Shown: in pieces, positions 12,172 through 24,913 of the stretch
Layout: each line of letters opens with the position of its first letter
Numbering within the stretch: position 1 is the first letter of the stretch
Source of the DNA: Ypsolopha sequella
Lineage: Eukaryota > Arthropoda > Insecta > Lepidoptera > Ypsolophidae
Reading direction: 5' to 3'
Assembly: GCA_934047225.1 (NCBI GenBank)
Contig: OW203992.1
Span: 17,535,501-17,599,500 of the forward strand
Length of the DNA stretch: 64,000 nucleotides
Position numbers and translations under genes: made by a program
The notes under the pieces: generated by a model
Databases searched by the model: none
What the model was told of the DNA's origin: nothing
The model's input: the letters and a program-made list of their open reading frames with translations, nothing else

Positions 12172-13037
12172 TTTCAAGCGCATACTCACGCTTGTCTCTC
12201 AGAGGGGTAGGCAGAGACTACAGATTTCCATCTGCTACGATCCTGACACACCTCTTTCGCCTCTTGCACATCCATCAATCTAGTCATACAAGCTCTTCTA
12301 TTCCGGTTACTTTTGATATTGCCCTTCTTCAGTATCTCGCCGATTTGGTCAGCATACGTCCTTTTAGGGCGGTCTGGTCGAGCTCTAACTTCCAACTTGC
12401 GCACCATAAATTCCTTTCGGCACTCTTTTTTCATTCATCCTCTCTTCATGTCCAAACCACCGAAGCATTCCTTTTTCTATTCTAGTCACTACATCTTCTT
12501 TCATGCCGCAAAGATCCCGTTGTTGAAATTTTCACTCTATCATTCTATGTTAAACCACACATACTCCGTAAGGAACGCATTGCCACTGCATTCACTCTAC
12601 TTTGATTTTTATCTTGCCATACCTAACATTCAATACCATATATAAGTGTAGGAGCCAACACTCCATTATGAACCGCCAATCGTGCCTTTGCAGTTACATT
12701 TTGGCTACCCATAAAGGAAAGCAGGGCTCCGTTCAGTTTATTTCCCGCATTCACTTTTCTTTCAATTCCACCGTCACACTTTGCTTCATACATTAACTCG
12801 TTAACCTGCTCCACGTCCTGGTCTCCAATCTTAACCTTGCATTCAGTCACCGCTTCATCCCACTCTATCACCATAACCTTTGTTTTTCCTACATTTATTT
12901 TCATTCCTTTCATTCCATCATCTATGATTGTTAACATCTCTTGCAGCTCAGCCGTCGATGAAGCAAGGAGAACTTGGTCATTGGTGTATAAGAGGCATTT
13001 CGTAAAGCTCCCCTAACTTCGGACCACATTCACGCTC
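12172..13037 (-). pseudogene. LINE reverse transcriptase, C-terminal relic
   Basis: A decayed non-LTR retrotransposon reverse transcriptase on the minus strand. From its upstream end it reads KCLLYTNDQVLLAS, the palm-domain catalytic box, where the expected YADD is YTND: one of the two aspartates of the box is lost. GMKINVGKTKVMV (thumb side), NAGNKLNGALLSF, ARLAVHNGVLAPTLIYG, then AVAMRSLRSMCGL and a C-terminal RTYADQIGEILKKGN...RACMTRLM...VSAYP follow. A frameshift at about 13005 separates CGPKLGEL from the YTND block, and further frameshifts and stops lie between 12435 and 12625. The fragment is 5'-truncated. A shorter relative in plus orientation is at 38217-38430. Confidence 0.85.
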
Positions 13038-13105
13038 TTTTAATTCTTTTTTTTTATAGTTGGTAAATACACTTTATTGAAACAAAATAATTCTTAAATA
13101 ACATT

Positions 13106-13495
13106 TTCAATACAAGCGCTCGTAAAGGCCCACTTTTGATGCATCAAAACCGAACATAAAGTCGATTATTTTGCCCTAGGGCTTTATTATTATTTTCTTT
13201 TTAATTTATTTACGAGAAGTTGGCTAACCTGCAACCTTTCCTGTGTACCATAAATGTTATACTTTGTTTACACTGTTTAACGGCTCTGGATACAGTCCTT
13301 TTAAGCCAATCATAATTTAAAGTTCACAAGATTATATTTGTTTTATTTCCTCACACTATGCATTGAAAAACGTGGTATGATACACGAACGTAAGAGCAAT
13401 AAATTACTCAGTTACGTATAAAACACTCGCTACGCTCGTGTTTTAATTCGTCCTCGGGGTTTATTCCTTTTCGCCCTTGTTGCATAAACTACTAT
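13106..13495 (+). repeat. R2 dispersed repeat, copy 1
   Basis: About 390 bp that recurs in the same orientation at 50907-51296. Shared blocks include GCTCGTAAAGGCCCACTTT, CGATTATTTTGCCCTAGGG, TTTCCTGTGTACC, CACGGCTCTGGATACAGTCC (copy 2 form), TTCCTCACACTATGC and AACACTCGCTAYGCTCGTG. No coding potential is evident. It is probably a nonautonomous mobile element. Confidence 0.75.
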
Positions 13496-14250
13496 AAAAA
13501 CCTACCTATAAAATAAAACTTGCCTAAAACAAAACACTAACCTAAAACACTTATAAAACCTATACCTTATTTGTTAGCATAATAAAATGTAATTCAAATT
13601 GTTATTGTACTAATGTTTATTTTCTTGTAGTCAATGGTAAAAAGTAGAGTGCTTAACAGGTAAAAAAAAACATCTTCGCTGTTGTATCCCTCGCTCCGCT
13701 CGGGATTCTACTTCAGAATCCTTCGCTGCTCTTGGGATACAACTTTATGCCTTGAAGAGAATTTTTATTTTTTCCACTTGTTGTGTAATCAACTATTGCA
13801 TGATTAGTATGGAATCCTAAAAAAATATGAATTTACAAAAAATATTTTGTAAAAAGTAAGTAGATACTCAAATGAAAAAAAATATTGTACAATAATAATG
13901 ATAAATAATAAACATTTATTATTATATACATACACGTATGCCAAGTTCCTCATTTGTTTTTTATTTTGATTGCTGTATTGCGAAATATTTTTGCAAATAC
14001 AAGAAATTTTCCATTAAAGCTTTCATTTTCTATTTTATCCCATTTTGATTTTTATATAATGCCAAATCACGTCTTTCCAACCAAAAAAATTAATATGTAA
14101 AAATTTTCATGGTTGCACCTTCAAAAAATTTGGATTAAAAAAAAAATTGAAAAAGTAATTGTTAATGAAAAAGTATCATCCGTTTAAGATAACTAACATA
14201 CTTATTTATCCTCTGTCAAAGTCCAGGCCATCGAGCATCATAATAACAGG
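13496..14250. other. Low-complexity DNA with one small hairpin
   Basis: At 13680-13742 GTTGTATCCC and GGGATACAAC form a 10-bp stem around CTCGCTCCGCTCGGG. The rest is A+T-rich with no recognised gene or repeat partner. Confidence 0.5.
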
Positions 14251-14302
14251 GCAGAGCGCGGGCGCAGAGCGCGGGCGCAGAGCGCGGGCGCAGAACGCCG
14301 GG
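14251..14302. repeat. 13-bp GC-rich tandem repeat
   Basis: The unit GCAGAGCGCGGGC is repeated three times exactly and then a fourth time with changes. It sits in a GC-rich patch that extends to about 14480 in otherwise A+T-rich DNA. Confidence 0.85.
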
Positions 14303-15600
14303 TGTCTCCGGGAGCCCGTGGTCAAGGGTTAACCGACACTTTATTTTGAATAATTTATATGTCGTCGGCCGTCGCGATAGACAACCTGCCCTCCGACTCG
14401 AACTGTTTATGGTAATGCCGCATATCTTGCATTGCAAATGCGCAGAATACGTCGCCGCCGCTAGAGGGACTCGCGATAAACTCCCTACAAAATGTAATTC
14501 TATGAAATAGGGATGTTGCGGGGCAAATATTTTAATGTGCGACGTCTGTTTTGTTTGTGTTTGTTTTATTGTTCGTGTACATTCTTGGCTTACAGTTAAC
14601 TTCACGCTCGCTCTTTCAACTGTCCAATTTGTAACGTATTTTGCTATATTTTCTTAACTCAGTCGATTACGTTTCTGAAATTCTTAATGTGTCTTCTGGC
14701 TATTTTTATTTGCGGGAAAATTGCTTCTACCAATTTATTGATAGCAGCTCAATTAATGGGACAGTTGACTTTCAGATTAAGTTTCTGAAATATAGATGTT
14801 CGATTTAAGATCGACGTAAAGTAATGTTCAATTGCAAACGAAACAAGAACAATCGATCAAAATACGCAAGGTTAATTAAAAATGGACAGTTTACTTCCAG
14901 GCATGGTCAGACGGGTCAGTTCAGGCAAACGTGATAGTTAAGTTAAAATTCACTTTTGAGAAACGGCCATTAATCAAAATTAATGGAGTTATTATCGCAC
15001 TTCGACTTTCAAAAAATATTTATTGCAGACATAAATCAGTTTTAAGGGCCGTAACGAAGCGGCTCACTGAGGTTTCTAGGTCCACCCAGGATTCTACCAT
15101 TCCTCTCTCTGCATTTTTGAATAATCCAATGATATCACATACAAATCAAATTTTATTTTTACATATATTAATGAAAAGATGAAAAACCCGGCCAGCAGCA
15201 CAAGATGATGAAATTCATAACATTTGCATAAGGGTTTGGGCCTAATGTAAAATAAAAAAATCGATCAGCCTACAGTCAGGGGTTGAAATAGGCGCTGCAT
15301 TCCTTCAAAAGCGAACCGTTTAGGATGAAGTTTTTGTCCCCATATAAGTTATCTTTTCTGTTGTTAGTTTCAGCTGAAGTTGGTTGCTAGCCAGGAATCA
15401 TTCGGGGTATTCAATTCATATTCCACAAGCACTTAATTTTAATTTATAAGAAATTAATTTCTTCCTTAGACATTAAGTATCTCTTTAATAATTTCATGAA
15501 ATTGATGACAGAATCCTTACTATATATGCAGTGTAAAAATACGCCGATTTTTAATAAAACTACATTGTAAAATGATCATACTGAACAATTTTCTGAAAAT
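14303..15600. other. No recognised feature
   Basis: The first 180 bp is moderately GC-rich and the rest A+T-rich. An antisense 129-codon frame over 14216-14605 arises from the GC-rich tandem repeat and matches nothing I know. Confidence 0.4.
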
Positions 15601-15604
15601 ATTC

Positions 15605-15695
15605 AAAGGTTAACTGGAAGACAATGCTAGGTAGCATTAAGTTCACCTTCTGTACAATTTTTTTAGCGCAATAAAGAATTTTATTATTATTATTA
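15605..15695 (+). repeat. LINE 3' tail with ATT microsatellite
   Basis: ACTGGAAGACAATG, CATTAAGTTCACCTTCTG, GCGCAATAAAG and then (ATT)n make up the typical 3' untranslated end and tail of a lepidopteran Jockey/CR1-like LINE. No coding sequence is kept, so it is a severely 5'-truncated insertion. Confidence 0.6.
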
Positions 15696-16639
15696 AGAAA
15701 AATACACGCGCAAAACATCAGAGAAGAAGATATTGAACTGTAACTTAAATGCTTTATCTCGCATGTGGAAGGTAAATATATTATAGAATGCTGCGCTTGA
15801 ACAACTGTTTCACGGACGACGCTGCCTCAAAAAACTTCCGTATCTCATTGCGTTAGGGTTCACGTATTTTTGTTTAAAACTCAAATATTTTCTAAACTAA
15901 TGGTGCGGTGCCCAAGAGGCTGGCAGCATTACCCCATTAAAAACAATGAAACATTTCTTTCAGACATATTTTGGGCCTCGGTGTGGGGCCGTCATGAAGT
16001 AGTTGAAATCGTCGTCAGTAAGAAGATGAAATGAAGGTACTCGTATATTAAGATTATTACAAAGTTTATAAACATTTTGGTTATGACATAAACACAAAAT
16101 GATTTCCTATATACTCGTATTATTCATTATATTGCAATTTTTTCAGCGCTCTGATTTGCAAAATCTCATTATTTCACGTGCGAGTAGGGCACGCGCTCTA
16201 AGGGTTCCAAGCCATTTAAATAAGTTAATAGACTCAAATAATTAAAAAAAAAAATTACAAATTTGTCATTACCTAAAATAATCATGAAACAAACTTCAAA
16301 ATTAAGTTGATCGAGTATTCGGATACGTAACACTAAAACTCTACATTACATTATAAATCGGTATTTTCAGTAGTGTTTGCTTAAATATGGCCAATATGGC
16401 ACATAATATTCATAAATTCCTAATTCCTAACTATTTTAGTTTTTGAGACAAACCCGTAACAAAAATAGTCTAAAACTGACAACTTTGATGGTCCTCTATT
16501 TTTTTTTTTTTACTCCATGTTCCAATAAATAAATAAATTCATTCAATGAGTTTTAGACAACGACATACCAAATTACAAGGTAAGAAAAAAAAATGTTACT
16601 ATTTTTTATGTATGAAAAAATTGTTTCATTGAATTTTTT
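15696..16639. other. No recognised feature
   Basis: A+T-rich DNA with an A-run near 16243 and a T-run near 16500. Nothing further was recognised. Confidence 0.4.
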
Positions 16640-16805
16640 ATTTCATTTTCGGTTTTGGATCCACATTCTACACAAAATATCAAAATTTCAGATCATTTTG
16701 CGCTAGAGACCTGTGACTTACAGACAGACAGACAAACAAACAGACAGCAGATTGACATTAATTAGTAGGACTCCGCTTTGATCTTTGGGTACGGAACCCT
16801 AAAAA
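16640..16805 (+). repeat. Degenerate copy of the GGTTCCGTA/GGAACCCTA repeat
   Basis: The 3' part includes AAATTTCAGATCATTTTG, a run of ACAGACAGACAGACA type, GGACTCCGCTTTG and TACGGAACCCTAAAAA. These are the same landmarks as in the better copy at 18401-18721. Confidence 0.6.
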
Positions 16806-16988
16806 CCAGAATGTGCTTGTAGTTACTCCTTTTCTTGTTCTAAATAGCTATGTAGCGGATAAGCCGTTTGGTACGTAGAAATAAAATTTTAATAGGATTT
16901 CAGCAAATAAAATATAATAAAAGACCACATAAAACTACTTAGTCGATTGACATGAAACATATTTTATTTACTCAATAACTGCAATAAC

Positions 16989-17322
16989 GTAATTACAACA
17001 TCAAAAGCGCTTTTATAAGTATGTACATTGTTTGACCGATGTTATAATATTACATTATAACACCGCAATTCTGCGCTGTGATTGACTAAATTTATAATAA
17101 CACCGCTAGAGAATCAATCACAAGCAAGAACGGTCTGTCTTAATTTCTTAAGCCACGCCCCTTTACTCTTCTCGCTTCTGATTGGTCTCAAGCATATACA
17201 TACTAATTCTTACATGACTTAGTATCCGTAGTATCATGACGAGTGTTCTTTTTCTCATTTTTCGTGAAATTGTTTTTGATGGTCGTAGATAAAGTACGTA
17301 TTGTGTGCAACTGGACGTTGCA
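16989..17322 (-). repeat. R1 repeat family, copy B (inverted)
   Basis: Reverse-complement relative of 7195-7622 and 43790-44097. On the plus strand it reads GATGTTATAATATTACAT, TATAACACCGC, TCTGCGCTGTGATTGA and later GGTCGTAGATAAAGTACG. The terminal block AATTACAACATCAAAA is shared with copy A. The internal ~130 bp differ from copies A and C. Confidence 0.7.
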
Positions 17323-17425
17323 CTTCGTTCGTTTCGTAAACAAGCACTCGTGTCTCACATTATGTCACAGTTGCACAAAATAATATTTTAATATTAGATA
17401 CATAATTATATAGTTTACACAAAAT

Positions 17426-17620
17426 GAGGATCAGTTTAGCGATCCAACGAGGTAACGCTGCCAGCGTCTTGGGTACCCTCCCCAACGGCGACGACTTAAA
17501 AAACATTTTTTATTTAATACAGGCATTATATTTGTTAGTAATTTTAATTTAGATTTAGTTTAGTTTTATATCTCCAATACAATTTAGATTAAGTTTAGTT
17601 TTTAATTATATTAAATTTAA
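17426..17620 (+). pseudogene. Retroelement-derived C-terminal fragment, copy 1
   Basis: Translates as ISLAIQRGNAASVLGTLP followed by NGDDLKNIFYLI. The same ending with its own downstream sequence occurs at 52440-52685, so the two are copies of a repeated coding element. I recognise this ending from lepidopteran retroelement-type uncharacterised proteins but cannot name the clade. About 35 codons remain, followed by an A/T-rich 3' region. The copy is 5'-truncated and not functional. Confidence 0.55.
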
Positions 17621-18094
17621 CAACTGAAAAAAAAAAAATTACACAAATTATTTGTGTGCAAACTTGAATTACTGCATTTCTGAACAATTGATTTACAATA
17701 GACTGCCAGCACGATCGTGGCTCTATTTTGCTATTTGACGTATGTTCGTTAAATAGGAGAATTCAGCATTTTCTAATTTGCCTCGGCATACAGTAATTTT
17801 GCTCCGCTCTGCTTCGCTCATCTCCCAATATGTACTTACATCACATGTAAACCTAAAAGGATCCTCCGCGCTCCACTCGTCGTCAAACCTTTTTTTTTCA
17901 GTTTTTGGTGAAAAACTTTCGATTTTGGCTTTTTATCAAATGACGGAGTCATTTCACAAACGGCGGGCATTTTTCAATTTACTTAACGGCAAATTGTAAA
18001 ACAGCGAACGTTTAGAAACTGACGACGCCGTTTCTAAACGGCGGAATTTTACTATTTGCTTGCCATATATGCACAATATTGTTATTTACTTTGG
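17621..18094. other. No recognised feature
   Basis: Contains short CTCCGCTCTGCTTCGCTC-like CT/CG-rich patches at 17800-17880. No gene is seen. Confidence 0.4.
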
Positions 18095-18290
18095 AGTTTT
18101 AGGGTTCCGTACCTGTATTGTGTGGTAGTATGGCACAACCCTTTGCGCGATTCCAACTCGCTCTTTCCCAATTTTTTAATAACTAATTTTTTTGAAATCT
18201 TTACATAATACAGTTGAGATTTTTTTATATTTTTCGGTCCACAAGTTTCGGAGATGAGGGTAACAACGACCAATTTTTTGAAGTTTACCG
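18095..18290 (+). repeat. Fragment of GGTTCCGTA-type repeat
   Basis: Begins TTTTAGGGTTCCGTACC and later has TTTCGGAGATGAGGG, which parallels TTTTGGAGATAAGGGG in the copy at 46735-47312. Its 3' end is missing. It lies 110 bp before a fuller copy. Confidence 0.5.
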
Positions 18291-18400
18291 AGATCTACTA
18301 ATGTCTTTAAAATTTTGTAAGTACTTAATACACCATACAATTATAAAATTTCAAACGTACAAACTTGCAAACTAAACTTCTAATGTTGATGGTCATATTT

Positions 18401-18721
18401 AAAAAAAACCGGCCATGTGCGAGTCGGACTCGCGCACGATGGGTTCCGTACCATTAACTATGAAAACGGCAAAAAAAAACACGTTTTTTGTATGGGAGCC
18501 CCCTTAAATATTTATTTTATTCTATTTTTTAGTATTTTTTGTTATAGCGGCAACAGAAATACATCATCTGTGAAAATTTCAAGTATCTAACTATCACAGT
18601 ACATGAGATACAGCCTGGTGACAGACGTACAGACGGACAGACATACGAACAGACAGATGGACAGCGGAGTCTTAGTAATAGGGTCCCGTTGGTTACCCTT
18701 TGGGTAAGGAACCCTAAAAAT
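18401..18721 (+). repeat. Lepidopteran GGTTCCGTA...GGAACCCTA repeat
   Basis: A well-kept copy of a repeat I know from many lepidopteran genomes. It has AAAACCGGCCATGTGCGAG, CGGACTCGCGCACG, GGGTTCCGTACCATTA, then AGCGGCAACAGAAATACATC, GATACAGCCTGGTGACAGAC and finally GGAACCCTAAAAA. Diverged relatives lie at 16640, 18095 and 46735. Class is uncertain (no transposase or reverse transcriptase is present). Confidence 0.8.
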
Positions 18722-19135
18722 AACCATCAAGCATCATTTTGCAAGTTTAGGAAACAAGTGAGAGAGTTGAGCGTTTCGTAATTATTGTTGTTGTGATTTA
18801 TAGGCGTTTCGAGATGATGGCTGATAACGGACGACCGGGGCCGACGCAGAAAGTGAGTTTATACAAAATAGTGAACAATATGACGTGATATTTTTAATAG
18901 ATAATGGTGTTGATGAACGACAGCGATGAGGCCATGCGCGCGCACCGTGGGAACGATATTTCGGCATCGCCATCGCGGATGTTTTGTAAATACTTCGCTC
19001 CTTTTTAATCAATTCAATTTTGATATTTTATGCAGCTTCAATGACAGATGCAACAGTTTGTGTGCAACACACAACAACCAGTTTTCAAATGCATTCACAA
19101 TATTTCGTGAAATAATTTACGTACATTTAGGCGCG
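18722..19135. other. No recognised feature
   Basis: A mixed-composition stretch with short overlapping frames on both strands. Nothing was recognised. Confidence 0.4.
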
Positions 19136-19397
19136 TACAGATGATTTCTACGCCATAATGCGCCAGAAAACTGCCTCTATGCTACTCAGACTACGGGGCA
19201 GTGGCAACGGCATCCTGAAGATGATTGCGTACCGAATGGATTGTCCCATCCAGAAATTTTTCTTTGGGTTATTTAAATAATCAATTTTGTATATGTTCCC
19301 TTTGTTTTACTAACCTAGTTTTAAGCCTAACACTAACCTACCTATGGATTTTTAATCTGAAAATAAACAGTAATTTATCTATTTATTTATTTAAAGG
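19136..19397 (+). repeat. Probable LINE 3' end with TTTA tail
   Basis: A stretch containing GGCATCCTGAAGATGATTG is followed by TTTTACTAACCTAG, AACACTAACCTACCTATGG and TTTATCTATTTATTTATTT. The order suggests the end of a LINE with a TTTA microsatellite tail, related to 4340-4450. The coding part is not convincing. Confidence 0.35.
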
Positions 19398-21054
19398 CTG
19401 CGCCATGAAACTTAGTGCAGTGAAAAGTGGCCAACGTCATCAATGTAAGTACACATTCGTTACGGAAAGAAGGTATTCGATGCGTCAAAGATTAAAAAAT
19501 TAGCACCTGGCTGTGGCTTTACTTTGATTATAATTGGCAGTATACTAACAAAGTGCCTGGAGGGCGGACCGCGAACCTGACATGTTTATGCGCCCGCGCA
19601 TGATGTGACCTGCCTCTTATTACAGCGTAACGAAAGCTCACAGTTCGGGACACTTTCCACTGACCTGCATGCGGTTCACCATTTCATTACTGATCGCTTT
19701 CATAATTCAACTGACATTTTTGTTTCGCTCAATTGCTTCGGGAGAAACCTCACCTCGGCAGCGGACTGATTTTTATTGCGTGGTCACAATTTAAGGTTAA
19801 AGCTTTTTGTAAAGTTTATTACAGAAATCTCGAAAAACAAGTGTATCATTAATTAGACATGCATAAGTAGATGCATCGTTTAAATTTTAATAGCTTCAAC
19901 AAGATCTGTCTACCTACATACACACGTATCGTGTTGCGAAAACTTTATATTTAATACTTTAGATTTGCATTTTTGTAATGACATCAATTTGGCCTGACTT
20001 ATACATATTTATTAGTATTATTTATTGCTCCATTTATTTTTAAATTATTGAAAGTCTTGAGTGATTTAAATGCATGTTTACATAAAGTGACCATTGTATC
20101 TTAAACTGAAGAATAATAGCCCGACGCTATCTGGACCACGATTTTGCATTTCATTTCAAGTAATCGATTTTTGCTTTCAGAAAAAAAGTAATTTGGCAAC
20201 AGTTTTATAATGCATGTACCGGATTAATCAATTGTCCCTTTCAATATTTTTGCTTCCATCATGCATGCAATATTCTTGCACTGTAACCTTTGATAAATTA
20301 TTGGCTTTGTATAAAATTATTAAAGACATCCAATCAAGTAAAAATATAGTATAATGTTCAGTATTACAATGTGTCATAACATAACACAACCATATAAGTA
20401 CATACACATAACATAACATAACATAACCATAACCATATATAGACAAACCTTGCAAGGTTTTTTGATATCGTAGAATAATATAACTGTGTTATTATTTATG
20501 ATAATAAATAAAATAAATAATAATCATAAAAGTATTTTATACCGAAAAAGTATGTTAAAATTTTCAATTATGTCATTACATGACTGCATCTATATATAAC
20601 ATTTGTCAGTATTCATTTATTTGACGATTCATTCCAATTTAACGTGATAGAGGTCCTGCATCCAGCGGCCCTACCACGTAATTCTGATTGTGTTAACTTC
20701 AAGCAAATGCATGCGAAATTCAACGCGTGCAAAAGAGATGGCATGTTAGGCGGGCGTCGTCGCACGCACGTCAAATTTCAATCTCAAGTTGATGTTGATG
20801 AAAATCAGAATTATGGTAGAGCCGCAGATTTCTGTCACTGTATTTTCAGGCAGGATTTATTCTGGAATACGGTTTTCTTTTGTAAACTTGATATGATGAT
20901 GAAAACACGGACTGTAATTTGATTTAGTTTTTTTATTTTCTTGTATTTGATATCTGAATGATGTTACAATAAAAGCTTTTATCATTGCAGCAAGTTATAC
21001 CCGATAGATTCGTTAGTGGTGCTGCGACGGCAGGGGGATGTAACCCGTAAATTA
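19398..21054. other. No gene; one ATAAC microsatellite
   Basis: Includes an (ATAAC)n-like microsatellite at about 20383-20432. A 92-codon frame at 20644-20922 matches nothing known and lies in a moderately GC-rich patch. No other feature is seen. Confidence 0.4.
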
Positions 21055-21195
21055 GCAGCTCGATGTGTGTTGGTACAAATATCGACGGAAACATCATTGA
21101 AATAACGTTCATATCAGCGCGCATTGTAATGTGGCTGTTATGACGATCACTGCGTCTCCGGTTAGCATAAAATAGGAGACAATATGGACGTGATG
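21055..21195 (+). repeat. R3 dispersed repeat, copy 1
   Basis: Shares with 42200-42375, in the same orientation, the blocks ACAAATATCGACRGAAAC, CGTTCATATC, ATCAGCGCGCAYTG, and CTCCGG followed by AAAATAG. It is a short pair of diverged repeats with no coding sequence. Confidence 0.55.
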
Positions 21196-22385
21196 TTCGG
21201 AACAATTATTCCGTCATTTATTTTACCAAGCTATAATAAACTTGAATTTTTAAACCAGAGCTATTAGCGGGTAGTTCCAAAGTTAAACCATTTTTTCATC
21301 CTGAATAAACATGATTTCGATGATTTTGCGTAATTATAAATCCATATGGTTTTATAAACCCCAGAACATAATGCATCGATCGTCTATTTTATAGGCTATA
21401 GTTTAATTAGCAAATGTATTTTTTTTTCAGAATTTTTGCTTGCACTGCTTAGGAGTAAACCCATTTTCAGTAGAGTATGTTTCAATAAACGCTCGGAAGG
21501 ACCGTCTTAGCTCTTCATTAAAGGTCGATTCTCCGAATTTGTGACAAAATATTAATAAATAATTATACCGGCCAAAATATAATTTTTAGCTAAGAGCAAT
21601 GTATACCAATGTTTTGATATATGCATAAAATATTTTTAATTATATTACAACAGCTATTTCACTTTTCCATATTCGTGATACCAGCCCTAAATTCCTAAAT
21701 TGATCTAAGATCACGCTTATGGAAAATCCATATAAAAATATACAAATCCGGAGAAACTCCTCTTAATACGGTCAGATTGTCAGCCGGACGGCGCGGCGCA
21801 GGCAACGACCAGCACAAAGATGACCTTGCACAATATTACTTTTAGTTTCTTTATTCGACACTCTGCACCCACACGACACTTCCCATACATTTGTGCAAAA
21901 AGCCGCAAAATTGTTAAGGCATCACGTAAGTTTATGAACATTGAAGTTTTTTTTTATTAAATCTTGTCCGGTTATAGCCAACCACAAAGATTAACGACAA
22001 CGCTTCGCAGAACGGTGAAAGTTGTCAAAATGGAAATAAATCATCGCAATTTGTTCGAGGACATGGAGGAGATAAACGCTTCGATGAAATAATGTCCGTT
22101 TCACCGATTGTACATGCGCAGGGACATGCGCAAGTGACATGTGACATGGGCACTCCGTCCTCGGCGGCCATGACTTGTCTAATCTTCCCTCCAAACTTTG
22201 CATAACAAAAGTCCGATTGGAACTGATTTGAGAAAAGTGTTATGTTTATGATTTAACATATTGGCAATTTAATTAAATTGTCTTGAATAAACAAACTAAG
22301 GTCCTATTTTTCTAACCCTCTAATTTAACATTAACATCCTCGAGAAAGGTAGTGTTAGCCTATTGCTTCGTTTCCATTCATTCAT
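21196..22385. other. No recognised feature
   Basis: A+T-rich, with a small GC-rich patch at 21780-21810. No gene is seen. Confidence 0.4.
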
Positions 22386-22750
22386 AATATGCCATCAATG
22401 TGATCATCATCTATCATCTATCAGTCACTTATTTGTCCAAAGGGGTTTGAGAGGTGTTTCCAAACCTGAGGAGTGAATTGTCACTCCTCAACACTCGTAC
22501 ACCATAATTTCAGGGACGACTTTTACATTCCAATGTGACAGGGGTGAACTTATCGTAGGAACAAAAGATTTTTATGTGAGGTAAACACCTCACAGTTTTC
22601 CTTCACCGTTCAGCAACTAATACGAGTAGGTACAAAAATGCTGTGCACAGTAAAGTTTGAAAAACTCATTGGTGCATATTCGATAGACAGGATTCGGACT
22701 CAGGTCTCAAGATTGAGAGTTCAGCATCCTACCAATTGAACTGCTACTGT
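22386..22750 (-). repeat. tRNA-derived SINE with GATA-type tail, minus strand
   Basis: On the minus strand a tRNA-like head carries CAGTTCAATTGGTAGGATG (box A region) and GTCCGAATCC (box B). GGTGAAGGAAAAC follows in the body, and the tail is GATAGATGATAGATGATG-like at the low-coordinate end (about 22397-22422). The head and the GGTGAAGGAAAAC motif are shared with the SINE at 6526-6852, but the rest of the body differs, so it is a related subfamily. Confidence 0.7.
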
Positions 22751-24913
22751 CTATTATGAATAATTTGAACATTTTTGTACCTTATATGAATATTATGTAT
22801 ACATATACCTATTATGTGGTCGCATTGAAACGCTACGAAAAATTTGCCCTATTTTTACTGTTTTTTTAATTTCAAGTGTGACGATAGGAGTAAGTACGTA
22901 ATGCCGCAAAAAATTCGTGTTTTTTTTTCATATCTCAATTTTCTCAAGTAGGCTCTCATGATAAAAACTAATAGCGTTTCGAATAAAAACTTGCAGGTAC
23001 CTTTTGATCCTATGACGTAAATTCCGACCCAATGTAAGTTCTCACCACAAGAAACAGTTCACTCTCTGTTTAAAAGTAGCAAGTACAAAATCAGAACCAG
23101 AAACCCGTATAATAACACGGCCGAAAGCCTTGATTAAACTGGGCGGGATCAATCGACGAAGGCCGAACGCACATCGGCGCAGGCGGCGAACGTAATGGAC
23201 TTTCCGAATTTTCTCTCGACGAGTCCTGCATTTTTATGCTTTATGTATGCTAAATTAAACGTATAATAATTAATTAAAGACAAGTACTTACGACTTCTGG
23301 GTACGTAAAAAATGTGGGAATATTGTAGAGATGCCGTTGTATGTGTTTCTTGCGTAGCTTGTCAGTATGCTTTATTTATAATACTTGCATAAATTATTTA
23401 AACATTCTTAAAATGTTGCAGGTAAGTGATAAAACTAATAAATAAAATACCTCCCTCGTGGTAATGAAATTTAATTTCTCTGAACAACGGCAAAGTGGGA
23501 CAATCTGATATAAAGTGGCTATTGAAAAACGAAACCGTAGCAATAATCCCAGCATGCAGAGAGGCCGGCGCGAGCGCAGGCGCGGCGCGACTTGCGACAG
23601 CGCGAGCGATGCCATATTGTATTCACTGGCAACGTACGACTACGTTTGCAAAGAAATGATCAATAAATTTGTGCCGTCAATAAAGATATCGATCAAAATT
23701 ACAGGGTTCCGATGATTTAACAAATATGAGTTGGTCGCCGTCGTGGAGCGCGCAGGGTGGCCGCAGCTCTTCCGTGAAATTGTAATGTTATGGGCCTTAA
23801 CAATAATTTGGCTTGTCCAAGAAAGCTGAACCAATTTCTTTAATTACCGATTCGATTGAGCTGTTGGAGTCACTTAATTAAACAGAGGAATCTCTTTATT
23901 TACAATACTGATTTTATGATGCTATTCTGTTGGTAAGGAAGGCGTAATAACACATATTATGTAAACATGACAAGAGTTTACGACCTGCAATTGCTACAAA
24001 ATATCGACAGAAAAAAAAATAAAAACGTCGAAAAGGAAATTTAATGTTTATAAAATTATACTGCGTGGAAGTAATGTTTATTCATTGTGTTCTTAATACA
24101 AGACCACTGTTGAATTTTTTAAGAACGGATATAAATTCGTGTATATCTACCCAGGTCTTATTTCTCTCAAACATTTACATCTTTCAAGTTTAGGTACTCT
24201 GTGCTATGTCGCGTCGCGAGACGTAGCAAACAAGAAAATTAAATTCCATGTTTATTTGTTGTAAGTACATAATATCCGTGAGATAAAGGCGACACTTTAT
24301 ATTATATGTGTGATGGAAAAGCAGTATCTGAATTACATAAGGGACAAATCAAATTCTATGGTAGATAAGTAAAGCAACCAACACACGCAAGTTTTAGCAT
24401 GGGAACTAATGAAATTAAGGCGCTACGGAAAAAATCGACACTCTAAGGACTTTCATATCTACTTCAGTAAATAATGTATTATTTTAATAAAAAAGTTTAT
24501 TATTTTTAGCTCCTTTTTTTAGGGATCTGTTAAAACAGAAACGCGATTGGAGAAATTCGGCTCGATAGAAATATTTATTGAAATGAGGTCCTTTTCGACA
24601 CCAATTCTCCTAGTTTGACAGTTTAGAATGGCATATAGACTGCAAATATATTTTATAGGATAGATTTTAACGGTATCTAGGACTTGGTTAAACGAAATTT
24701 TGGTAGCAACTTTAGTACATTTTATATGAATAAAAAACCGACTTTTTGCAACTTTTCCACGAATCCGTCCCTCTCGCACTGAGGGTTTTTTCGCATATGG
24801 AGTAACTTTTACATATCGCCTTAAAACTGAAGCCTTGTTACTGGTAGAGGTCTCGAAAGATGCAATTAAAGGTTCAGTGCTCAAAATTACTAAAACGTTA
24901 TGTGTCATACACA
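22751..24913. other. No recognised feature
   Basis: Unique-looking DNA with a GC-rich patch at 23550-23610. A 140-codon minus-strand frame at 24519-24941 matches no family I know, and its last part runs into the hairpin that follows. Confidence 0.4.

Noticed and set aside
12192..12645. Two plus-strand frames of about 100 codons
   Set aside because: They are antisense to the LINE reverse-transcriptase relic, whose minus-strand translation shows conserved blocks.
14216..14605. 129-codon minus-strand frame
   Set aside because: Its end is made of the 13-bp GC-rich tandem repeat and the rest matches nothing.
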